A stretch of DNA of 52,872 bases, from the NCBI GenBank assembly GCA_028336245.1, contig JAOKTT010000008.1, forward strand, positions 1 to 52,872. The letters run 5' to 3'. How positions within the stretch are numbered: position 1 is the stretch's first letter; each line of letters opens with the position of its first letter. Both the position numbers and the translations under genes were made by a program. The notes beneath the pieces are model-generated. The model saw only the letters and a program-made list of their open reading frames with translations. It was not told where the DNA came from and did no database searches. This stretch comes from Polaribacter sp. GTDB taxonomy: Bacteria; Bacteroidota; Bacteroidia; Flavobacteriales; Flavobacteriaceae. This document shows positions 9,135-16,533 of the stretch, piece after piece.

Positions 9135-10379
9135 TTATTGTTCTCTTAATGCTTCTATTGGTTTCACTACGGTTGCCATATGTGCAGGAATTATGCCTAT
9201 TGCAGTTCCTAGTACAATTAATGTGACAAATGCTATAAAAATAATTGGTATATCGACCGTTGGGTTTATCAGAGCAGCATCTTCTCCTTGTCCAAATGCA
9301 CTGTCTATTATAAATAAAACAAAGGCCCCAAAAATAATACCCAACATACCAGCTACTGTTGTTAAAAAGACAGACTCTAAAATAATTTGTTGTCTTATAC
9401 TTTTTGGTGTAGCGCCAATCGCTCTTCGAATCCCTATTTCTTTGGTGCGCTCTTTCACCGTGATTAGAAGGATATTACCGATTGCAAAAACGCCTGCAAT
9501 TAAAGTAGCAATCCCTACAAACCAGGTTAAAAATTGCATCCCCGTTATAAAACCAGTCACCTTGCCTATTCTTTTTCCTAAATTAATACTTCCAAAAGCT
9601 CTTTCATCATCTGGGTGCACTTTGTGCAAACCTTTTAAAGTAAGTAGCACATCACTCTCCATCTGCTCTATATCCGTACCTTCATGTCCAGTAATCATCA
9701 TCCAATCTACTTTATTTGCCGTATTGTATACTTTTTTAAATGTAGAAAAAGGAATGTACGCACAATCGCCATCAAAATCTATGGTATTTGAGGGCTTATA
9801 CACGCCAATTACTTTGTAATTGATACTATTTATTTTAATGTATTGTCCTATTGGAAATTCATCAATTTCAAACAATTGCTTGTACATATCCTCTGATATG
9901 ACTGTAACTTTTGAAATGGATAAAATATCATTTTGATTTAAAAAACGACCATATAATAGTTGCTTTTTCTGAATTTGATCTAAAATTGGATAATCTCCAC
10001 TCACTTTAAAGCTACCCGACTTAAAATCTTTAATAATTAAATTATTGGTTTGATTTCTTGGTGCTAATAATTTAATTTCGTCTGAATATTCTGACTTTAA
10101 AACATCAATATCATTCATTGTTAAGGTAAACCTTCTTCCCTCTTGAAAACCTTTAAAAGGGGTATCTGTGGCTTGTGTCCAAACAAAAACACTGTTGGTT
10201 GCAAAATTACCAAAAAGCTTGTTAAAACTGTTTTCTAAACCTCTTGCAGCTCCTAATAACACCACTAACAAGAAAATCCCCCATAAAACACCAATTATAG
10301 TAATTGAAGTTCGCACTTTATTTTTACGGATGCTTCCGTAAATTTCTTGCCAAGTATCTGAATCAAATAAAAATTTCAT
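9135..10379 (-). CDS. MacB-like ABC transporter permease (second)
   Basis: A 414-residue FtsX/MacB-type permease with one N-terminal helix (about residues 20-48), a periplasmic MacB_PCD-type domain (about 50-270) and three C-terminal helices. The conserved cytoplasmic motif VKERTKEIGIRRAIGATP follows the second helix, and the protein ends in VKPIEALREQ, both hallmarks of the family. It follows the first permease by 2 bases, and the two are distinct in sequence, suggesting a heterodimeric pump. The likely role is export or extraction of a peptide, lipid or antibiotic from the periplasmic side, coupled to the adaptor downstream. Confidence 0.9.
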   Translation of the reverse strand: MKFLFDSDTWQEIYGSIRKNKVRTSITIIGVLWGIFLLVVLLGAARGLENSFNKLFGNFATNSVFVWTQATDTPFKGFQEGRRFTLTMNDIDVLKSEYSDEIKLLAPRNQTNNLIIKDFKSGSFKVSGDYPILDQIQKKQLLYGRFLNQNDILSISKVTVISEDMYKQLFEIDEFPIGQYIKINSINYKVIGVYKPSNTIDFDGDCAYIPFSTFKKVYNTANKVDWMMITGHEGTDIEQMESDVLLTLKGLHKVHPDDERAFGSINLGKRIGKVTGFITGMQFLTWFVGIATLIAGVFAIGNILLITVKERTKEIGIRRAIGATPKSIRQQIILESVFLTTVAGMLGIIFGAFVLFIIDSAFGQGEDAALINPTVDIPIIFIAFVTLIVLGTAIGIIPAHMATVVKPIEALREQ

Positions 10380-10381
10380 AA

Positions 10382-11614
10382 TTAATATGCTCTTAATGCT
10401 TCAATGGGTTTAATATTTGCCGCTCTTTTTGCAGGTACATAACCTGCTATTAATCCTGATAAGACTAATACAATGGTAGCACCTATAACAATTTCTGGAC
10501 TTACACTTGGATTCGTAATAAAATAATCTTCTTCTAAACTATCTCCAATTAAACTCAATAGATACGTTCCCAATGTTAAACCAACATAGCCTGCAATGGT
10601 TGTAATTAATACGGATTCTTGAACAACCATTCCAACAATAGAGGCAGGTTGCGCCCCTAATGCCTTTCGAATACCAAATTCTTTTGTCCGCTCTTTAATT
10701 ACGAAAATCATAATATTTGAAATCCCAATAATGCCTGCTATTAAGGTTCCAGAGCCAATAAAAGTTATAATCAATAACAAGGCAAACATGACCGTACTAA
10801 TAAATTTATTTGCCTCCGCCATATTCCGTATGGAGAGCGCTGTCTGATCGTCTGGGTGAATACTTAATTTTTTACGTAAATCACGTTCCATTTGATTTCC
10901 AAAAGCAATGGCTGCATCTGTATTTAAATTCCTATCATATCCTAGATTTATCTGACTGATATAATCATTATTTCCATACATCATTTGGGCAGTAGAAACG
11001 GGTATATATGCCTTTCGTTCTTCATTATCACCTCCTTCATCGGAAAAAACACCAATAACCAAATAAGAACTCCCATTCATATTTACGCGTTTTCCAACCG
11101 CAGGTCTTTCCCCAAACAAATCTTGTTTGATTAACCGCCCAATAACAATCGACTTTGATTTTTGTTTTATGTCTCTTTTATTTAAAAAACGTCCTTCTGT
11201 AACAATCGTTTTTTCTAAAAACTGGTAATCAGGATTTACTGCTGTTACACTATAGGTATTCGCCTCATTTTTATACTTGATTGAAAAGTTTTTGTAAATG
11301 ATGGCAGATTGATATTCAATCTTATTTTTATAAGTCTCACTTATGTATTCGTAATCCTTATTTTTAAGTTGAATTTTTCTACCAGTTTGCAATCCTTTAT
11401 AAGGTTTAGACGTTTGGCGAACACGCACAAATATCGAATTCTCTGCAGTATCAACAAAAGCCCCTTTAAAAAAATTACCAAGACCATTAGCAATGCCAAA
11501 CAATAAAGTAAAAAGTAAAATTGCAAAAGCTACCGTAAAACCAGACATTACAGAACGCAACCTGTTCTTGTTTATACTTTGAAATATTTCCCTCCAACGA
11601 TCTAAATCAAACAT
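10382..11614 (-). CDS. MacB-like ABC transporter permease (first)
   Basis: The 410-residue protein has the same plan as its neighbour: an N-terminal helix (about 20-45), a periplasmic domain, and three C-terminal helices with the motif IKERTKEFGIRKALGAQP and the ending IKPIEALRAY. The ATP-binding subunit gene ends 2 bases before its start, and the second permease follows directly, so the three subunits should be made together. Two non-identical permeases with a stand-alone ATPase replace the fused, homodimeric MacB of Proteobacteria. Substrate unknown. Confidence 0.9.
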   Translation of the reverse strand: MFDLDRWREIFQSINKNRLRSVMSGFTVAFAILLFTLLFGIANGLGNFFKGAFVDTAENSIFVRVRQTSKPYKGLQTGRKIQLKNKDYEYISETYKNKIEYQSAIIYKNFSIKYKNEANTYSVTAVNPDYQFLEKTIVTEGRFLNKRDIKQKSKSIVIGRLIKQDLFGERPAVGKRVNMNGSSYLVIGVFSDEGGDNEERKAYIPVSTAQMMYGNNDYISQINLGYDRNLNTDAAIAFGNQMERDLRKKLSIHPDDQTALSIRNMAEANKFISTVMFALLLIITFIGSGTLIAGIIGISNIMIFVIKERTKEFGIRKALGAQPASIVGMVVQESVLITTIAGYVGLTLGTYLLSLIGDSLEEDYFITNPSVSPEIVIGATIVLVLSGLIAGYVPAKRAANIKPIEALRAY

Positions 11615-11616
11615 GC

Positions 11617-12309
11617 CTATACTACTTTTGCTACCTTGGTTAACTCATCACTTGTAATTACACCGTCTTTCAAACGAACAATTCTTTTGGTTTGTGCAGC
11701 CACCTCTTCTTCATGTGTAATTACAAAAACAGTCATTCCTTCATCATTAATATCCTTTAACAAATCCATTACGGAATCTGAAGTTACAGAATCTAAGGCT
11801 CCTGTTGGCTCATCTGCCAAAACTACTTTTGGTTTGGTTACCAAAGCTCTCGCAATGGCAACACGTTGTTTTTGACCACCAGAAAGCTCATTTGGCAAAT
11901 GATTTGCCCAATCTTTTAAACCTACTTTGTCTAAATAATCTAAAGCAACCGTTAACCGTTCCTTTCTCGCCATTCCTTTATAATACAATGGCAATGCAAC
12001 GTTTTCTATAGCTGTCTTATAAGCAATTAAATTAAATGATTGAAAAACAAAACCTAGAAATTTATTTCTTAAAAGAGCAGCCTTCTTCTCGTTCAACTCT
12101 TTTATCAGTTGACCGTTTAAATAATAATTACCTTCATCGTGGCCATCTAATAGTCCAACAATATTTAAGAGCGTAGATTTTCCAGAACCAGAAGACCCCA
12201 TAATAGAGACAAATTCGCCTTCTTTTATGTGCAAGTCTATTCCTTTTAAAACGTGTAAAGAATCTTTTCCTATTGGATACGATTTGTGTAAATCTTCTAT
12301 CTTAATCAT
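11617..12309 (-). CDS. LolD/MacB-type ABC transporter ATP-binding protein
   Basis: A 230-residue ATPase with Walker A GSSGSGKST (38-46), Q-loop in FVFQSFNL, signature LSGGQKQR (142-149) and Walker B VVLADEPTGALD (D166, E167), then the H-loop VITHEEEVA. This matches the LolD/MacB/FtsE branch that drives FtsX-fold permeases by mechanotransmission rather than transport through the membrane domain. It heads the leftward operon with two permeases and an adaptor. The spacer to the divergent DCC gene is 180 bases; a weak box TATATTTA lies ahead of this gene but does not match the consensus fully. Confidence 0.92.
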   Translation of the reverse strand: MIKIEDLHKSYPIGKDSLHVLKGIDLHIKEGEFVSIMGSSGSGKSTLLNIVGLLDGHDEGNYYLNGQLIKELNEKKAALLRNKFLGFVFQSFNLIAYKTAIENVALPLYYKGMARKERLTVALDYLDKVGLKDWANHLPNELSGGQKQRVAIARALVTKPKVVLADEPTGALDSVTSDSVMDLLKDINDEGMTVFVITHEEEVAAQTKRIVRLKDGVITSDELTKVAKVV

Positions 12310-12455
12310 GCAGTGCTTATTTAAATATAAAACTATTGATTGTCGTTGATTTTAGCTATTAATTTTATGTTAAAAGCCACCGAAATAACAAAGTAATACG
12401 GTAATAAGACGCAGCAAATTAAGAGATGTTACACGTAAATTCAGAAAAGATAAAG

Positions 12456-12463
12456 TATCTTTG
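12456..12463 (+). promoter_or_regulatory. -7 box of the DCC-HAD unit
   Basis: TATCTTTG followed by TGCA matches the Bacteroidota -7 consensus and lies 26 bases upstream of the ATG at 12490. A TTG at -33 is not seen, only GTTA. Confidence 0.5.
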
Positions 12464-12489
12464 TGCACCTTATAATTTGAATGCGTTAA

Positions 12490-12906
12490 ATGCTTGATAT
12501 TCCGAAAAACAAGAAAGTAATTTTATTTGATGGTGTTTGCAATTTATGCAACTCTGCAGTAACTGCCGTGATCCGATACGACAAGAAGAATACGTTTTTA
12601 TTTGCTGCCATTCAATCTGAAAGCGGTAAGAAAATTATTACTACTTTAAAAATAGATACGAATACAACTGATGCAGTTATTTTATATGCGCCCGGGGTTT
12701 CTTATGATATAAAATCTACGGCAGCCTTAAAAGTGATGAGTGATTTTGGTGGGCTCTGGAAAGCGAGCATTTTCTTTTGGATTTTCCCTGAATTTTTTAG
12801 AGATATCGTCTACGACTATATTGCTAAAAACCGTTATCAATGGTTTGGAAAAAAAGACCATTGTATGCTTCCTACAAAAGCATTAAAAGCCAAATTTTTA
12901 GACTAA
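12490..12906 (+). CDS. DCC-family thiol-disulfide oxidoreductase-like protein
   Basis: The 138-residue protein opens with the family signature DGVCNLC: D14, C17 and C20 form the D-x2-C-x2-C motif for which the DUF393/DCC family is named. The rest is of normal length and ends with the typical KDHCMLPTKALKAKF region. The family is predicted to have a thioredoxin-like fold; a redox function is plausible but not established here. Its stop codon is directly followed by the ATG of the HAD phosphatase gene, so the two are co-transcribed. Confidence 0.85.
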   Translation: MLDIPKNKKVILFDGVCNLCNSAVTAVIRYDKKNTFLFAAIQSESGKKIITTLKIDTNTTDAVILYAPGVSYDIKSTAALKVMSDFGGLWKASIFFWIFPEFFRDIVYDYIAKNRYQWFGKKDHCMLPTKALKAKFLD

Positions 12907-13563
12907 ATGAAAATTATAAGTCCAATAAAGTGTGTTATTTTTGACATGGATGGTGTCATTATTGATTCTGAAGAAATTCACAAAAAAGCCTACTACGAAA
13001 TCTTTAATTCTTTAAATGTAAGCGTTCCTGATGCTTTATATAAGTCATTTACAGGTTCTTCTACAATCAACGCATTTCAAAGGCTGGTTGCTCATTTTAA
13101 ATTGGACGAAAATCCGGAAGACTTGGTCCTTGACAAAAGAAAGCGCTACATAAGTTTCTTTGAAAACGACCCAAATTTACAGTTGGTTTCTGGTGTCAAG
13201 GAACTAATACAGTATCTGCATGCTAAAGGAATTACATTAATTTTAGCGTCTTCTTCTGCCATGGTAAATATCGATCGTGTTTTTAACCGCTTTCATTTAA
13301 ATCAATACTTTACTGCAAAAATTAGTGGTGCCGATTTAGTAGCATCAAAACCACATCCAGAAATTTTTATCAAAGCAGTAGACCTCAGTAATTGTGTAAA
13401 AGAAAACTGTATTGTTATTGAAGATTCCGACAACGGAATTAAGGCGGCCAATGCTGCAAATATCTTTGTTTTTGGCTATGCAAATAAATTATCTCAAGGA
13501 CAAACTCTGGAAGATGCCGATGCAGTTGTCGAAGATTTTAGTGCATTAAAAGAATTTATATAA
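12907..13563 (+). CDS. HAD-superfamily phosphatase (beta-phosphoglucomutase-like)
   Basis: The 218 residues contain all HAD motifs: DMDG with D13 as nucleophile and D15 as acid/base, a cap domain (about 20-85), LASSS as motif II near 113-117, SKPHPEIF with the motif III lysine, and VIEDSDNGIKAA as motif IV. Such proteins are usually phosphatases or phosphomutases acting on sugar phosphates or other small metabolites. It begins immediately after the DCC gene stop codon. The DCC-HAD pairing recurs in related bacteria as far as I recall, but a joint role is unknown. Confidence 0.88.
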   Translation: MKIISPIKCVIFDMDGVIIDSEEIHKKAYYEIFNSLNVSVPDALYKSFTGSSTINAFQRLVAHFKLDENPEDLVLDKRKRYISFFENDPNLQLVSGVKELIQYLHAKGITLILASSSAMVNIDRVFNRFHLNQYFTAKISGADLVASKPHPEIFIKAVDLSNCVKENCIVIEDSDNGIKAANAANIFVFGYANKLSQGQTLEDADAVVEDFSALKEFI

Positions 13564-13732
13564 AAAAAGACGACGCTGCAGATGCTGTGAATGCTGTTTT
13601 AATCCGTAAATAATTATAGAATACTGATGGCCCTCCAATCAAAGTAGAAATGCCTGATTCATAAATACGCGCAGTTACAAGATTCGCAATACAAGTTACC
13701 GCACTCAAAAAGACATTGATATCTAAAAGCAT
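13556..13732 (-). other. Possible 58-residue reading frame, unrecognised
   Basis: A minus-strand ATG frame covers most of the 254-base gap between the HAD gene and the truncated methyltransferase-like gene. It encodes a hydrophobic peptide with several alanine, threonine and serine residues and ends 8 bases inside the HAD gene. I do not recognise it. It may be a fragment of a decayed gene or chance coding. No promoter is obvious. Confidence 0.2.
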
Positions 13733-13817
13733 GCTTTGAATGCGATGTTGCTACTCCTTAAAAATTAAAATAATGCTGCAAGCTATCTTGCATATTAGAC
13801 TGCCGTGTACTTGTCTT

Positions 13818-14186
13818 TTAAGATTCTTGGGTAACTTCAGGTAACTTATTTTTAAAGCTCGGTGAATTCTCCCGATACGATATAAGTTTCTTTTTTGAAA
13901 TAAGCACAAGCAAATCCTCCTGCAATGTAAATAAGGTGGCCGCTCTAAAAGACTCCATTAGTAAACCTTCAATTTCAACAATAGCAGCCTCCAATGAAAG
14001 TTGTTGGTATTGATTGTCAGTTTCCTGACGGTATTTCAACTGAAAGACTTCTTTTCCTTCTACGATAAACAAACGGACATAGACGTTTTGCGCCCCTTCC
14101 TTTTTACGCAGTGGCTTGCTAACTGTTAGTTTAACGAATGTGTCCTGCTCTAAACTTTGTTTAAATACATCAAATAAATGTTTCAT
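13818..14186 (-). CDS. Short protein resembling the N-terminus of a SAM methyltransferase; possibly truncated
   Basis: From the ATG at 14184-14186 the product has 122 residues; ATG at 14195 or TTG at 14222 are alternatives, but a -7 box at 14200-14207 argues for the shortest form. The segment KHLFDVFKQSLEQ, a beta-rich middle and the end SFKNKLPEV resemble, from memory, the N-terminal domain of a longer Bacteroidota class I methyltransferase in which this region precedes the catalytic domain. Here a stop follows directly, and the 250 bases beyond show no methyltransferase motif in any frame I could read. It may be a relic or a stand-alone binding domain. Confidence 0.6.
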   Translation of the reverse strand: MKHLFDVFKQSLEQDTFVKLTVSKPLRKKEGAQNVYVRLFIVEGKEVFQLKYRQETDNQYQQLSLEAAIVEIEGLLMESFRAATLFTLQEDLLVLISKKKLISYRENSPSFKNKLPEVTQES

Positions 14187-14199
14187 GGTGTCCATAGTA

Positions 14200-14207
14200 C
14201 AAAGGTA
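14200..14207 (-). promoter_or_regulatory. -7 box before the truncated methyltransferase-like gene
   Basis: The minus strand reads TACCTTTG, matching TAnnTTTG. It lies 13 bases ahead of the ATG at 14186, which would leave an almost leaderless message. No -33 TTG is seen at the right distance. Confidence 0.4.
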
Positions 14208-14219
14208 AAATCTTTCATA

Positions 14220-14251
14220 CAAAAGACCTCACTAAAAAGGGAAGTCTTTTG
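14220..14251 (-). terminator. Candidate terminator after the decarboxylase gene
   Basis: An eight-base inverted repeat (CAAAAGAC at 14220-14227 with GTCTTTTG at 14244-14251) encloses 16 bases, starting 45 bases past the decarboxylase stop codon. The T run after it is short, so termination is possible but not certain. Confidence 0.35.
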
Positions 14252-14296
14252 TTTTCGTTTTAAATTTATCGTTATTTTAAACCAACGTTTCGTTTT

Positions 14297-15694
14297 TTAA
14301 ATCGAAAGCGCCGCTACCTTTTTTAAGTTGGGTGTTTTTGCAACAAAACCTTCCAATACACTAAAGAAATTTAAAATATCTACCTTTTCATTATTTGCAT
14401 TAATAGTCACCAATCTAATAAAAGTATCCGCTGCAAAAGAACCAAAGCCAACTATCGTAATCTGATCCTCATACAACGCAGTGCAGAGCGCCATAGGCTC
14501 AATATTCTTATAATTGAAACAAACTGAAATAGAAGCATCAAAACTGTACAAGGTATACTCCGAATTTGATCTAATATATGCCAAAGCAATGTCTGCCAAA
14601 TTAAATTGTTGATTTACAATATCCTTTAAGCCGTTGGTTCCTATAGATTTCCATAAGGTCCAAAACTTTAAGGCGTCATTTCTTCTTCCGCATTGGAATG
14701 AAGTTTTTCCTAAATTAAAATCATCCCCATCTGTTTGATATAAGTAGTCTGCATCGTTGCTAAAAGAATCATGCAAATGTTTTTTATCATTCACTAAAAG
14801 AATAGAACAGGTTAATGGAGTTCCTAACATTTTATGTGCGTTGTAACTAAAGGAGTTCGACCGTGCTACTCCTGTCACCAGATGTTTATAGTCTTCACTA
14901 AAGATAACGCTCCCACAATAGGCACCATCCACATGCAACCACATCGCATGCCTTTCGGTAATGTCTGCAATGGCATCAATCGGATCAAAAGCACCTAAAA
15001 CAGTCGTTCCTGCAGTAGCATTCACATAGGTTGGAATTCCACCATGTGCGATGTCCTCTTTAATTTGCACTTCTAACGCATTTGCAAGCATTCTTCCTTT
15101 TGCATCCGTTGCAATATAGCGCATGTTTTTTCTTCCAATACCTGCGAAACTTGCATTCTTATCGTTGGAATAATGTGCTTCTTTGGAAGTATAAATAATT
15201 AATGGTTTCGTCATTCCGTCCAATCTGCACTCAGGATCTTTAGCATCACGTCCCATTATCAAGGCCATATAATTACTCATAGACCCTCCTGTTGGAAAGG
15301 TACCATTGCTCGCTGCACCATACCCTATTAAATGACAGGATTGACGAATAACTTCTTGTTCAATCCCTACCTGTGGACCTGCAACCTTATAGGTGTACAT
15401 GCTATTATTTAGCAGTACTGCCAATAAATCTCCAAGAACGGCTTTGCTTTGTCTTCCTCCAAAAAGTTGATTAAAAAATAAATTGGTTGCCGTTTTTGGA
15501 GTAGAAACAAGCACTTCGCGCAGTACAACCTTAAACTCATCATCAATCATTTTATCTGTATTCAAAGAAAGATCAAGCACATCGTATAGTGTATTAGCTT
15601 CGATTCTTTCGGCCACTGGATGCGCTGCTTCTTCTGTAATTAAAACGTCAACAAGTTCGTTAAACAGTGCCAAGTCCTTCGTAATGTTAGACAT
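14297..15694 (-). CDS. Group II PLP-dependent decarboxylase, probable cysteine sulfinate decarboxylase
   Basis: The 465-residue protein has the glutamate/sulfinoalanine decarboxylase fold: TGGSMSNY (135-142), the PLP-stacking histidine H174 in KEAHYS, D256 in HVDGAYCG, and the PLP lysine K288 in NAHKMLGTPL. Family members remove the alpha carboxylate from glutamate, aspartate, aromatic amino acids or cysteine sulfinate. The gene lies 29 bases downstream of a cysteine dioxygenase gene, whose product is cysteine sulfinate, so cysteine sulfinate to hypotaurine is the most economical guess. Motifs do not separate this from glutamate or aspartate decarboxylase; the substrate assignment rests on context. 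Confidence 0.85.
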   Translation of the reverse strand: MSNITKDLALFNELVDVLITEEAAHPVAERIEANTLYDVLDLSLNTDKMIDDEFKVVLREVLVSTPKTATNLFFNQLFGGRQSKAVLGDLLAVLLNNSMYTYKVAGPQVGIEQEVIRQSCHLIGYGAASNGTFPTGGSMSNYMALIMGRDAKDPECRLDGMTKPLIIYTSKEAHYSNDKNASFAGIGRKNMRYIATDAKGRMLANALEVQIKEDIAHGGIPTYVNATAGTTVLGAFDPIDAIADITERHAMWLHVDGAYCGSVIFSEDYKHLVTGVARSNSFSYNAHKMLGTPLTCSILLVNDKKHLHDSFSNDADYLYQTDGDDFNLGKTSFQCGRRNDALKFWTLWKSIGTNGLKDIVNQQFNLADIALAYIRSNSEYTLYSFDASISVCFNYKNIEPMALCTALYEDQITIVGFGSFAADTFIRLVTINANNEKVDILNFFSVLEGFVAKTPNLKKVAALSI

Positions 15695-15723
15695 ACTATT
15701 TCTTTTCTTTTAAATTTTAGTAC

Positions 15724-16308
15724 TTAAAATGCACGTGTATCGTACCCCAATTCCTTGTCTGCAAACGTTTTTGATGCTGCATCAAAAACCCTACATTTTC
15801 GAATAGGCTTTGCATACAAATGAAGTGACATGCTCTTTTGATTCGATATATTTTCCAGAGAATGAAATCCCATAAAGTCCTTCATATAAGTAACCTCATT
15901 GGTTTTTGAAACACCGGTTTTTTCAAACTGTAAAACCCCTGTATCATTCTCTTTGTATATTGTTTCTTTAAATACTCCTGTAATTACTTTTACCCAGCAT
16001 TCCTCTCCATCATGATCATGAATTGGCGTGGAATGTCCAGCGCACCAACATATTAAAATTAGCTCATACTTTTCGGTATCTACAATACAGTTTCTGGTGT
16101 AGCATGATTCTGACCAAGAAGTATAGCTCTCAAAAATACTTGGCGCAAATTTTATGGCGTGCATTAAGTGATTGTAAGTCGTCCGCTCTCCTTCCGACAG
16201 TGCGCTTATTAAATCGTCCAAGTCTTGAGGTACTTTAGCAGGGTCTCTTTTCGTATTCAAAATAAAGTTTTTTTTCGTAGTGGCAAAGCTGAAAGTTTGA
16301 CCACACAC
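15724..16308 (-). CDS. cdo: Cysteine dioxygenase
   Basis: The 194-residue cupin closely follows mammalian cysteine dioxygenase in motif order. H97 and H99 in IHDHDG and H149 in FHSLEN are the three iron-binding histidines. R72 in YTRN matches the carboxylate-binding arginine. C104 and Y165 are the pair that forms the Cys-Tyr cofactor in the rat enzyme, and S161 and H163 also align. The enzyme oxidises cysteine to cysteine sulfinate with O2. The start is a GTG at 16308; no ATG is available until residue 49, past part of the fold. A decarboxylase gene follows in the same direction. Confidence 0.93.
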   Translation of the reverse strand: MCGQTFSFATTKKNFILNTKRDPAKVPQDLDDLISALSEGERTTYNHLMHAIKFAPSIFESYTSWSESCYTRNCIVDTEKYELILICWCAGHSTPIHDHDGEECWVKVITGVFKETIYKENDTGVLQFEKTGVSKTNEVTYMKDFMGFHSLENISNQKSMSLHLYAKPIRKCRVFDAASKTFADKELGYDTRAF

Positions 16309-16352
16309 TAAATTTACTAAATTGGGGTCTTTTGTGTAAATTTATTACTTTT

Positions 16353-16360
16353 CAAATATA
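16353..16360 (-). promoter_or_regulatory. -7 box of the cdo-decarboxylase operon
   Basis: The minus strand reads TATATTTG, an exact TAnnTTTG match, 44 bases ahead of the GTG start of cdo. It sits in the 225-base AT-rich spacer shared with the divergent symporter gene, so both units may be regulated together. No -33 TTG is evident. Confidence 0.5.
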
Positions 16361-16533
16361 ATAAATTTTGCTGTTTTTTAAAGGCTTTTATTGTATTTTT
16401 CCTACAATTTAATTCAAAAAACATATAATTTCCTATTTTTTTTGACTAATTTAGAAATTTAAGAAACTTAAATATTATCCATTTTTTTTCCTTTACAAAC
16501 TTCAAACCTGTATCTAAAAGTAAAACAAGTAAT

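Noticed and set aside
9193-9819. A 208-codon plus-strand open frame over the second permease
   Set aside because: It is antisense to a permease with clear family motifs; its composition (many I, V, S, P) is what the complement of such a gene gives, and it matches no family.
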